Source of the DNA: Euwallacea fornicatus
Lineage: Eukaryota > Arthropoda > Insecta > Coleoptera > Curculionidae
Assembly (NCBI RefSeq): GCF_040115645.1
Contig: NW_027096013.1
Location: 434,001 to 498,000, forward strand
Direction: 5' to 3'
DNA: 64,000 bases
The position numbers were made by a program, and so were the translations under genes. Each line of letters starts with the position of its first letter. Positions within the stretch are counted from its first letter, which is position 1. The notes below the pieces were generated by a model. That model saw nothing but the letters and a program-made list of their open reading frames with translations, searched no databases and had not been told where the DNA came from. Shown piece after piece: positions 12,301-24,971 of this stretch.

Positions 12301-15300
12301 CACATCATCATTCCATCTTGTTGAATTTCCAAGAAAAAGAGTACTTTAAGTGCTCAAATACTCAAATTGTGCGATTTTTCATATTTTGAAGCTCAATAAC
12401 TTCGACAAATGATGACCAAATGTCTTGATCAAAGTGTCAAATTAATCAGATCGACGAGATCTTTCAGGTGACACAACACATCATGATTGCATCTTGTTGA
12501 ATTTCCAAGAAAAAGAGTACTTTAAGAACTCAAACACTCAAATTGTGAGACTTCTCAAATTTTGACGCTCGATAACTTCGACAAATGATGACCAAATGTC
12601 TTGAACAAAGTGTCAAATTAATAAGATCGACGAGATCTTTCAGGTGACACAACACATCATCATTCCATCTTGTTGAATTTCCAAGAAAAAGAGTACTTTA
12701 TGTGCCCAAACACTCAAATTGTGCGATTTTTCATATTTTGAAGCTCGATAACTTCGACAAATGATGACCAAATGTCTTAAACAAAGTATCAAATTAATCA
12801 GTTCGACGAGATCTTTCAGGTGACACAACACATCATGATTGCATCTTGTTGAATTTCCAAGAAAAAGAGTACTTTAAGTGCTCAAACACTCAAATTGTGC
12901 GATTTTTCATATTTTGAAGCTCGATAACTTCGACAAATGATGACCAAATGTCTTAAACAAAGTATCAAATTAATAAGATCGACGAGATCTTTCAGGTGAC
13001 ATAACACATCATCATTCCATCTTGTTGAATTTCCAAGAAAAAGAGTACTTTAAGTGCTCAAATACTCAAATTGTGCGATTTTTCATATTTTGAAGCTCAA
13101 TAACTTCGACAAATGATGACCAAATGTCTTGATCAAAGTGTCAAATTAATAAGATCGACGAGATCTTTCAGGTGACATAACACATCATCATTCCATCTTG
13201 TTGAATTTCCAAGAAAAAGAGTACTTTAAGTGCTCAAACACCCAAATTGTGCGATTTTTCATATTTTGAAGCTCGATAACTTCGACAAATGATGACCAAA
13301 TGTCTTGAACAAAGTATCAAATTAATCAGTTCGACGAGATCTTTCAGGTGACACAACACATCATGATTGCATCTTGTTGAATTTCCAAGAAAAAGAGTAC
13401 TTTAAGTGCTCAAACACTCAAATTGTGCGATTTTTCATATTTTGAAGCTCGATAACTTCGACAAATGATGACCAAATGTCTTAAACAAAGTATCAAATTA
13501 ATAAGATCGACGAGATCTTTCAGGTGACATAACACATCATCATTCCATCTTGTTGAATTTCCAAGAAAAAGAGTACTTTAAGTGCTCAAATACTCAAATT
13601 GTGCGATTTTTCATATTTTGAAGCTCAATAACTTCGACAAATGATGACCAAATGTCTTGATCAAAGTGTCAAATTAATAAGATCGACGAGATCTTTCAGG
13701 TGACATAACACATCATCATTCCATCTTGTTGAATTTCCAAGAAAAAGAGTACTTTAATTGCTCAAACACTCCAATTGTGAGACTTCTCAAATTTTGACGC
13801 TCGATAACTTCGACAAATGATGACCAAATGTCTTAAACAAAGTATCAAATTAATCAGTTCGACGAAATCTTTCAGGTGACACAACACATCATGATTGCAT
13901 CTTGTTGAATTTCCAAGAAAAAGAGTACTTTATGTGCTCAAACACTCAAATTGTGCGATTTTTCATATTTTGAAGCTCGATAACTTCGACAAATGATGAC
14001 CAAATGTCTTGAACAAAGTGTCAAATTAATCAGATCGACGAGATCTTTCAGGTGACACAACACATCATCATTCCATCTTGTTGAATTTCCAAGAAAAAGA
14101 GTAGTTTAAGTGCTCAAACACTCAAATTGTGAGACTTCTCAAATTTTGACGCTCAATAACTACGACAAATGATGACCAAATGTCTTAAACAAAGTGTCAA
14201 ATTAATAAGCTCGACGAGATCTTTCAGGTGACACAACACATCATCATTCCATCTTGTTGAATTTCCAAGAAAAAGAGTACTTTATGTGCCCAAACACTCA
14301 AATTGTGCGATTTTTCATATTTTGAAGCTCGATAACTTCGACAAATGATGACCAAATGTCTTAAACAAAGTATCAAATTAATCAGTTCGACGAGATCTTT
14401 CAGGTGACATAACACATCATGATTGCATCTTGTTGAATTTCCAAGAAAAAGAGTACTTTAAGAACTCAAACACTCAAATTGTGCGATTTTTCATATTTTG
14501 AAGCTCGATAACTTCGACAAATGATGACCAAATGTCTTAAACAAAGTATCAAATTAATAAGATCGACGAGATCTTTCAGGTGACATAACACATCATCATT
14601 CCATCTTGTTGAATTTCCAAGAAAAAGAGTACTTTAAGTGCTCAAATACTCAAATTGTGCGATTTTTCATATTTTGAAGCTCAATAACTTCAACAAATGA
14701 TGACCAAATGTCTTGATCAAAGTGTCAAATTAATCAGATCGACGAGATCTTTCAGGTGACACAACACATCATGATTGCATCTTGTTGAATTTCCAAGAAA
14801 AAGAGTACTTTAAGAACTCAAACACTCAAATTGTGAGACTTCTCAAATTTTGACGCTCGATAACTTCGACAAATGATGACCAAATGTCTTGAACAAAGTG
14901 TCAAATTAATAAGATCGACGAGATCTTTCAGGTGACATAACACATCATCATTCCATCTTGTTGAATTTCCAAGAAAAATTGTACTTTAAGTGCTCAAACA
15001 CTCAAATTGTGCGATTTTTCATATTTTGAAGCTCGATAACTTCGACAAATGATGACCAAATGTCTTGAACAAAGTGTCAAATTAATCAGATCGACGAGAT
15101 CTTTCAGGTGACACAACACATCATCTTTCCATCTTGTTGAATTTCCAAGAAAAAGAGTAGTTTAAGTGCTCAAACACTCAAATTGTGAGACTTCTCAAAT
15201 TTTGACGCTCAATAACTTCGACAAATGATGACCAAATGTCTTAAACAAAGTGTCAAATTAATCAGCTCGAGGAGATCTTTCAGGTGACACAACACATCAT

Positions 15301-18300
15301 CATTCCATCTTGTTGAATTTCCAAGAAAAAGAGTACTTTAATTGCTCAAACACTCCAATTGTGAGACTTCTCAAATTTTGACGCTCGATAACTTCGACAA
15401 ATGATGACCAAATGTCTTAAACAAAGTTTCAAATTAATCAGTTCGACGAGATCTTTCAGGTGACACAACACATCATCATTCCATCTTGTTGAATTTCCAA
15501 GAAAAAGAGTACTTTAATTGCTCAAACACTCCAATTGTGAGACTTCTCAAATTTTGACGCTCAATAACTTCGACAAATGATGACCAAATGTCTTAAACAA
15601 AGTGTCAAATTAATCAGCTCGAGGAGATCTTTCAGGTGACACAACACATCATCATTCCATCTTGTTGAATTTCCAAGAAAAAGAGTACTTTATGTGCTCA
15701 AACACTCAAATTGTGCGATTTTTCATATTTTGAAGCTCAATAACTTCGACAAATGATGACCAAATGTCTTGATCAAAGTGTCAAATTAATAAGATCGACG
15801 AGATCTTTCAGGTGACATAACACATCATCATTCCATCTTGTTGAATTTCCAAGAAAAAGAGTAGTTTAAGTGCTCAAACACCCAAATTGTGCGATTTTTC
15901 ATATTTTGAAGCTCGATAACTTCGACAAATGATGACCAAATGTCTTGAACAAAGTATCAAATTAATCAGTTCGACGAGATCTTTCAGGTGACACAACACA
16001 TCATGATTGCATCTTGTTGAATTTCCAAGAAAAAGAGTACTTTAATTGCTCAAACACTCCAATTGTGAGACTTCTCAAATTTTGACGCTCAATAACTTCG
16101 AAAAATGATGACCAAATGTCTTAAACAAAGTGTCAAATTAATCAGCTCGAGGAGATCTTTCAGGTGACACAACACATCATCATTCCATCTTGTTGAATTT
16201 CCAAGAAAAAGAGTACTTTATGTGCTCAAACACTCAAATTGTGCGATTTTTCATATTTTGAAGCTCAATAACTTCGACAAATGATGACCAAATGTCTTGA
16301 TCAAAGTGTCAAATTAATAAGATCGACGAGATCTTTCAGGTGACATAACACATCATCATTCCATCTTGTTGAATTTCCAAGAAAAAGAGTACTTTAAGTG
16401 CTCAAACACCCAAATTGTGCGATTTTTCATATTTTGAAGCTCGATAACTTCGACAAATGATGACCAAATGTCTTGAACAAAGTATCAAATTAATCAGTTC
16501 GACGAGATCTTTCAGGTGACACAACACATCATGATTGCATCTTGTTGAATTTCCAAGAAAAAGAGTACTTTAATTGCTCAAACACTCCAATTGTGAGACT
16601 TCTCAAATTTTGACGCTCAATAACTTCGAAAAATGATGACCAAATGTCTTGAACAAAGTGTCAAATTAATCAGATCGACGAGATCTTTCAGGTGACACAA
16701 CACATCATCATTCCATCTTGTTGAATTTCCAAGAAAAAGAGTAGTTTAAGTGCTCAAACACTCAAATTGTGAGACTTCTCAAATTTTGACGCTCAATAAC
16801 TCCGACAAATGATGACCAAATGTCTTGAACAAAGTGTCAAATTAATCAGCTCGACGAGATTTTTCAGGTGACACAACACATCATCATTCCATCTTGTTGA
16901 ATTTCCAAGAAAAAGAGTACTTTAATTGCTCAAACACTTCAATTGTGAGACTTCTCAAATTTTGACGCTCGATAACTTCGACAAATGATGACCAAATGTC
17001 TTAAACAAAGTATCAAATTAATCAGTTCGACGAGATCTTTCAGGTGACACAACACATCATGATTGCATCTTGTTGAATTTCCAAGAAAAAGAGTACTTTA
17101 TGTGCTCAAACACTCAAATTGTGCGATTTTTCATATTTTGAAGCTCGATAACTTCGACAAATGATGACCAAATGTCTTGAACAAAGTGTCAAATTAATCA
17201 GATCGACGAGATCTTTCAGGTGACACAACACATCATCATTCCATCTTGTTGAATTTCCAAGAAAAAGAGTAGTTTAAGTGCTCAAACACTCAAATTGTGA
17301 GACTTCTCAAATTTTGACGCTCAATAACTTCGACAAATGATGACCAAATGTCTTAAACAAAGTGTCAAATTAATAAGCTCGACGAGATCTTTCAGGTGAC
17401 ACAACACATCATCATTCCATCTTGTTGAATTTCCAAGAAAAAGAGTACTTTATGTGCCCAAACACTCAAATTGTGCGATTTTTCATATTTTGAAGCTCGA
17501 TAACTTCGACAAATGATGACCAAATGTCTTAAACAAAGTATCAAATTAATCAGTTCGACGAGATCTTTCAGGTGACATAACACATCATGATTGCATCTTG
17601 TTGAATTTCCAAGAAAAAGAGTACTTTAAGAACTCAAACACTCAAATTGTGCGATTTTTCATATTTTGAAGCTCGATAACTTCGACAAATGATGACCAAA
17701 TGTCTTAAACAAAGTATCAAATTAATAAGATCGACGAGATCTTTCAGGTGACATAACACATCATCATTCCATCTTGTTGAATTTCCAAGAAAAAGAGTAC
17801 TTTAAGTGCTCAAATACTCAAATTGTGCGATTTTTCATATTTTGAAGCTCAATAACTTCGACAAATGATGACCAAATGTCTTGATCAAAGTGTCAAATTA
17901 ATCAGATCGACGAGATCTTTCAGGTGACACAACACATCATGATTGCATCTTGTTGAATTTCCAAGAAAAAGAGTACTTTAAGAACTCAAACACTCAAATT
18001 GTGAGACTTCTCAAATTTTGACGCTCGATAACTTCGACAAATGATGACCAAATGTCTTGAACAAAGTGTCAAATTAATAAGATCGACGAGATCTTTCAGG
18101 TGACATAACACATCATCATTCCATCTTGTTGAATTTCCAAGAAAAAGAGTACTTTAAGTGCTCAAACACTCAAATTGTGCGATTTTTCATATTTTGAAGC
18201 TCGATAACTTCGACAAATGATGACCAAATGTCTTGAACAAAGTGTCAAATTAATCAGATCGACGAGATCTTTCAGGTGACACAACACATCATCATTCCAT

Positions 18301-21284
18301 CTTGTTGAATTTCCAAGAAAAAGAGTAGTTTAAGTGCTCAAACACTCAAATTGTGAGACTTCTCAAATTTTGACGCTCAATAACTTCGACAAATGATGAC
18401 CAAATGTCTTAAACAAAGTGTCAAATTAATCAGCTCGAGGAGATCTTTCAGGTGACACAACACATCATCATTCCATCTTGTTGAATTTCCAAGAAAAAGA
18501 GTACTTTAATTGCTCAAACACTCCAATTGTGAGACTTCTCAAATTTTGACGCTCGATAACTTCGACAAATGATGACCAAATGTCTTAAACAAAGTTTCAA
18601 ATTAATCAGTTCGACGAGATCTTTCAGGTGACACAACACATCATCATTCCATCTTGTTGAATTTCCAAGAAAAAGAGTACTTTAATTGCTCAAACACTCC
18701 AATTGTGAGACTTCTCAAATTTTGACGCTCAATAACTTCGACAAATGATGACCAAATGTCTTAAACAAAGTGTCAAATTAATCAGCTCGAGGAGATCTTT
18801 CAGGTGACACAACACATCATCATTCCATCTTGTTGAATTTCCAAGAAAAAGAGTACTTTATGTGCTCAAACACTCAAATTGTGCGATTTTTCATATTTTG
18901 AAGCTCAATAACTTCGACAAATGATGACCAAATGTCTTGATCAAAGTGTCAAATTAATAAGATCGACGAGATCTTTCAGGTGACATAACACATCATCATT
19001 CCATCTTGTTGAATTTCCAAGAAAAAGAGTACTTTAAGTGCTCAAACACCCAAATTGTGCGATTTTTCATATTTTGAAGCTCGATAACTTCGACAAATGA
19101 TGACCAAATGTCTTGAACAAAGTATCAAATTAATCAGTTCGACGAGATCTTTCAGGTGACACAACACATCATGATTGCATCTTGTTGAATTTCCAAGAAA
19201 AAGAGTACTTTAATTGCTCAAACACTCCAATTGTGAGACTTCTCAAATTTTGACGCTCAATAACTTCGAAAAATGATGACCAAATGTCTTGAACAAAGTG
19301 TCAAATTAATCAGATCGACGAGATCTTTCAGGTGACACAACACATCATCATTCCATCTTGTTGAATTTCCAAGAAAAAGAGTAGTTTAAGTGCTCAAACA
19401 CTCAAATTGTGAGACTTCTCAAATTTTGACGCTCAATAACTCCGACAAATGATGACCAAATGTCTTGAACAAAGTGTCAAATTAATCAGCTCGACGAGAT
19501 TTTTCAGGTGACACAACACATCATCATTCCATCTTGTTGAATTTCCAAGAAAAAGAGTACTTTAATTGCTCAAACACTTCAATTGTGAGACTTCTCAAAT
19601 TTTGACGCTCGATAACTTCGACAAATGATGACCAAATGTCTTAAACAAAGTATCAAATTAATCAGTTCGACGAGATCTTTCAGGTGACACAACACATCAT
19701 GATTGCATCTTGTTGAATTTCCAAGAAAAAGAGTACTTTATGTGCTCAAACACTCAAATTGTGCGATTTTTCATATTTTGAAGCTCGATAACTTCGACAA
19801 ATGATGACCAAATGTCTTGAACAAAGTGTCAAATTAATCAGATCGACGAGATCTTTCAGGTGACACAACACATCATCATTCCATCTTGTTGAATTTCCAA
19901 GAAAAAGAGTAGTTTAAGTGCTCAAACACTCAAATTGTGAGACTTCTCAAATTTTGACGCTCAATAACTTCGACAAATGATGACCAAATGTCTTAAACAA
20001 AGTGTCAAATTAATAAGCTCGACGAGATCTTTCAGGTGACACAACACATCATCATTCCATCTTGTTGAATTTCCAAGAAAAAGAGTACTTTATGTGCCCA
20101 AACACTCAAATTGTGCGATTTTTCATATTTTGAAGCTCGATAACTTCGACAAATGATGACCAAATGTCTTAAACAAAGTATCAAATTAATCAGTTCGACG
20201 AGATCTTTCAGGTGACATAACACATCATGATTGCATCTTGTTGAATTTCCAAGAAAAAGAGTACTTTAAGAACTCAAACACTCAAATTGTGCGATTTTTC
20301 ATATTTTGAAGCTCGATAACTTCGACAAATGATGACCAAATGTCTTAAACAAAGTATCAAATTAATAAGATCGACGAGATCTTTCAGGTGACATAACACA
20401 TCATCATTCCATCTTGTTGAATTTCCAAGAAAAAGAGTACTTTAAGTGCTCAAATACTCAAATTGTGCGATTTTTCATATTTTGAAGCTCAATAACTTCG
20501 ACAAATGATGACCAAATGTCTTGATCAAAGTGTCAAATTAATCAGATCGACGAGATCTTTCAGGTGACACAACACATCATGATTGCATCTTGTTGAATTT
20601 CCAAGAAAAAGAGTACTTTAAGAACTCAAACACTCAAATTGTGAGACTTCTCAAATTTTGACGCTCGATAACTTCGACAAATGATGACCAAATGTCTTGA
20701 ACAAAGTGTCAAATTAATAAGATCGACGAGATCTTTCAGGTGACATAACACATCATCATTCCATCTTGTTGAATTTCCAAGAAAAAGAGTACTTTAAGTG
20801 CTCAAACACTCAAATTGTGCGATTTTTCATATTTTGAAGCTCGATAACTTCGACAAATGATGACCAAATGTCTTGAACAAAGTGTCAAATTAATCAGATC
20901 GACGAGATCTTTCAGGTGACACAACACATCATCATTCCATCTTGTTGAATTTCCAAGAAAAAGAGTAGTTTAAGTGCTCAAACACTCAAATTGTGAGACT
21001 TCTCAAATTTTGACGCTCAATAACTTCGACAAATGATGACCAAATGTCTTAAACAAAGTGTCAAATTAATCAGCTCGAGGAGATCTTTCAGGTGACACAA
21101 CACATCATCATTCCATCTTGTTGAATTTCCAAGAAAAAGAGTACTTTAATTGCTCAAACACTCCAATTGTGAGACTTCTCAAATTTTGACGCTCGATAAC
21201 TTCGACAAATGATGACCAAATGTCTTAAACAAAGTTTCAAATTAATCAGTTCGACGAGATCTTTCAGGTGACACAACACATCAT
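8829..21284 (+). repeat. 15-monomer-based higher-order repeat region (13-, 15- and 18-monomer spacings)
   Basis: A marker monomer (tttatgtgcccaaac with a ggtgacataacac/gattgc tail, followed by tttaagaactc) occurs in frames ending at 9296, 11936, 14224, 17392 and 20032. The spacings are 2640, 2288, 3168 and 2640 bp (15, 13, 18 and 15 monomers). Bases 8829-11190 match 13757-16118 (offset 4928, 28 monomers), sharing private variants ccaagaaaaattgtac (10043 region, 14971 region) and catcatctttcc. About 16017-18644 match 18657-21284 (offset 2640). The variant aaacacccaaattg was seen only here and in the adjoining 6-9 kb stretch. Copies differ by scattered single bases, such as gacttctcacattt near 10268 and cttcaacaaatg near 14690. 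Confidence 0.87.
15574..16650 (+). repeat. Trimer tandem duplication inside the 15-mer region
   Basis: Three monomers (528 bp) are doubled, turning a 15-monomer unit into an 18-monomer one. The match runs from about 15575-16122 to 16103-16650, with one clear substitution (gagtagtttaag near 15857 against gagtactttaag). The chimeric cgaaaaatgatgacc monomer occurs at 16099 and 16627, and in neighbouring units at 11171 and 19267. The exchange window, bounded by informative sites, is 16103-16122, which is monomer positions 87-106. Confidence 0.85.
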
Positions 21285-23340
21285 GATTCCATCTTGTTGA
21301 ATTTCCAAGAAAAAGAGTACTTTAAGTGCTCAAACACTCAAATTGTGCGATTTTTCATATTTTGAAGCTCGATAACTTCGACAAATGATGACCAAATGTC
21401 TTGATCAAAGTGTCAAATTAATCAGATCGACGAGATCTTTCAGGTGACACAACACATCATGATTGCATCTTGTTGAATTTCCAAGAAAAAGAGTACTTTA
21501 AGAACTCAAACACTCAAATTGTGAGACTTCTCAAATTTTGACGCTCGATAACTTCGGCAAATGATGACCAAATGTCTTGAACAAAGTGTCAAATTAATAA
21601 GATCGACGAGATCTTTCAGGTGACATAACACATCATCATTCCATCTTGTTGAATTTCCAAGAAAAAGAGTACTTTAATTGCTCAAACACTCCAATTGTGA
21701 GACTTCTCAAATTTTGACGCTCAATAACTTCGACAAATGATGACCAAATGTCTTAAACAAAGTGTCAAATTAATCAGCTCGAGGAGATCTTTCAGGTGAC
21801 ACAACACATCATCATTCCATCTTGTTGAATTTCCAAGAAAAAGAGTACTTTAATTGCTCAAACACTCCAATTGTGAGACTTCTCAAATTTTGACGCTCGA
21901 TAACTTCGACAAATGATGACCAAATGTCTTAAACAAAGTTTCAAATTAATCAGTTCGACGAGATCTTTCAGGTGACACAACACATCATGATTCCATCTTG
22001 TTGAATTTCCAAGAAAAAGAGTATTTTAAGTGCTCAAACACTCAAATTGTGCGATTTTTCATATTTTGAAACTCGATAACTTCGACAAATGATGACCAAA
22101 TGTCTTGAACAAAGTGTCAAATTAATCAGCTCGAAGAGATCTTTCAGGTGACACAACACATCATCATTCCATCTTGTTGAATTTCCAAGAAAAAGAGTAC
22201 TTTAATTGCTCAAACACTCCAATTGTGAGACTTTTCTAAATTTGAAACTCGATAACTTCGACAAATGATGACCAAATGTCTTAAACAAAGTGACAAATTA
22301 ATCAGCTAGACGAGATCTTTCAGGTGACACAACACATCATCATTCCATCTTGTTGAATTTCCAAGAAAAAGAGTACTTTAATTGCTCAAACACTCCAATT
22401 GTGAGACTTCTCAAATTTTGACGCTCAATAACTTCGACAAATGATGACCAAATGTCTTAAACAAAGTGTCAAATTAATCAGCTCGAGGAGATCTTTCAGG
22501 TGACACAACACATCATCATTCCATCTTGTTGAATTTCCAAGAAAAAGAGTACTTTATGTGCTCAAACACTCAAATTGTGCGATTTTTCATATTTTGAAGC
22601 TCGATAACTTCGACAAATGATGACCAAATGTCTTGAACAAAGTGTCAAATTAATCAGATCGACGAGATCTTTCAGGTGACACAACACATCATCATTCCAT
22701 CTTGTTGAATTTCCAAGAAAAAGAGTAGTTTAAGTGCTCAAACTCTCAAATTGTGGGATTTTTCATAATTTGAAGCTCGATAACTTCGACAAATGATGAC
22801 CAAATGTCTTAAACAAAGTGACAAATTAATCAGCTAGACGAGTTCTTTCAGGTGACACAACACATCATGATTGCATCTTGTTGAATTTCCAAGAAAAAGA
22901 GTACTTTATGTGCCCAAACACTCAAATTGTGCGATTTTTCATATTTTGAAGCTCGATAACTTCGACAAATGATGACCAAATGTCTTAAACAAAGTATCAA
23001 ATTAATCAGTTCGACGAGATCTTTCAGGTGACACAACACATCATGATTGCATCTTGTTGAATTTCCAAGAAAAAGAGTACTTTAAGTGCTCAAACACTCA
23101 AATTATGCGATTTTTCATATTTTGAAGCTCGATAACTTCGACAAATGATGACCAAATGTCTTAAACAAAGTATCAAATTAATAAGATCGACGAGATCTTT
23201 CAGGTGACATAACACATCATCATTCCATCTTGTTGAATTTCCAAGAAAAAGAGTACTTTAAGTGCTCAAATACTCAAATTGTGCGATTTTTCATATTTTG
23301 AAGCTCAATAACTTCGACAAATGATGACCAAATGTCTTGA
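21080..23340 (+). repeat. 13-monomer block, copy 1 of a dispersed block
   Basis: This block matches 25128-27388 (offset 4048, 23 monomers) and the 36.9-39.2 kb region (offset 15840, 90 monomers). Shared private variants are cttcggcaaatg (21555, 25603, 37395) and ctcaaattatgcgat (23104, 27152, 38944 and again 41056). Against the 25-kb copy one monomer near 22720-22840 differs strongly: D class here, C class there. The 36.9-kb copy keeps the D version. Confidence 0.84.
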
Positions 23341-24970
23341 ACAAAGTGTCAAATTAATCAGATCGACGAGATCTTTCAGGTGACACAACACATCATAATT
23401 CCATCTTGTTGAATTTCCAAGAAAAAGAGTAGTTTAAGTGCTCAAACACTCAAATTGTGAGACTTCTCAAATTTTGACGCTCAATAACTTCGACAAATGA
23501 TGACCAAATGTCTTAAACAAAGTGTCAAATTAATAAGCTCGACGAGATCTTTCAGGTGACACAACACATCATCATTCCATCTTGTTGAATTTCCAAGAAA
23601 AAGAGTACTTTATGTGCCCAAACACTCAAATTGTGCGATTTTTCATATTTTGAAGCTCGATAACTTCGACAAATGATGACCAAATGTCTTAAACAAAGTA
23701 TCAAATTAATCAGTTCGACGAGATCTTTCAGGTGACACAACACATCATGATTGCATCTTGTTGAATTTCCAAGAAAAAGAGTACTTTAAGTGCTCAAACA
23801 CTCAAATTGTGCGATTTTTCATATTTTGAAGCTCGATAACTTCGACAAATGATGACCAAATGTCTTAAACAAAGTATCAAATTAATAAGATCGACGAGAT
23901 CTTTCAGGTGACATAACACATCATCATTCCATCTTGTTGAATTTCCAAGAAAAAGAGTACTTTAAGTGCTCAAACACTCAAATTGTGCGATTTTTCATAT
24001 TTTGAAGCTCGATAACTTCGACAAATGATGACCAAATGTCTTGAACAAAGTATCAAATTAATCAGTTCGACGAGATCTTTCAGGTGACACAACACATCAT
24101 GATTCCATCTTGTTGAATTTCCAAGAAAAAGAGTACTTTAAGTGCTCAAACACTCAAATTGTACGATTTTTCATATTTTGACGCTCGATAACTTCGACAA
24201 ATGATGACCAAATGTCTTGAACAAAGTGTCAAATTAATCAGCTCGAAGAGATCTTTCAGGTGACACAACACATCATCATTCCATCTTGTTGAATTTCCAA
24301 GAAAAAGAGTACTTTATGTGCTCAAACACTCAAATTGTGCGATTTTTCATATTTTGAAGCTCGATAACTTCGACAAATGATGACCAAATGTCTTGAACAA
24401 AGTGTCAAATTAATCAGATCGACGAGATCTTTCAGGTGACACAACACATCATCATTCCATCTTGTTGAATTTCCAAGAAAAAGAGTAGTTTAAGTGCTCA
24501 AACACTCAAATTGTGAGACTTCTCAAATTTTGACGCTCAATAACTTCGACAAATGATGACCAAATGTCTTAAACAAAGTGTCAAATTAATAAGCTCGACG
24601 AGATCTTTCAGGTGACACAACACATCATCATTCCATCTTGTTGAATTTCCAAGAAAAAGAGTACTTTATGTGCCCAAACACTAAAAGTGTGCGATTTTTC
24701 ATATTTTGAAGCTCGATAACTTCGACAAATGATGACCAAATGTCTTAAACAAAGTATCAAATTAATCAGTTCGACGAGATCTTTCAGGTGACACAACACA
24801 TCATGATTGCATCTTGTTGAATTTCCAAGAAAAAGAGTACTTTAAGTGCTCAAACACTCAAATTGTGCGATTTTTCATATTTTGAAGCTCGATAACTTCG
24901 ACAAATGATGACCAAATGTCTTAAACAAAGTATCAAATTAATAAGATCGACGAGATCTTTCAGGTGACAT
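23341..24970 (+). repeat. Satellite segment linking two related blocks
   Basis: About nine monomers. Two carry the minus-strand open variant near 23611 and 24667, the second with a private caaacactaaaagtgtgcg change. A gtacgatttttc A-class monomer (24161) is the first of six with this variant; the others are at 30145, 32785, 35249, 43873 and 53377. All spacings between them are exact multiples of 176. Nothing other than satellite is present. Confidence 0.8.
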
Positions 24971-24971
24971 A

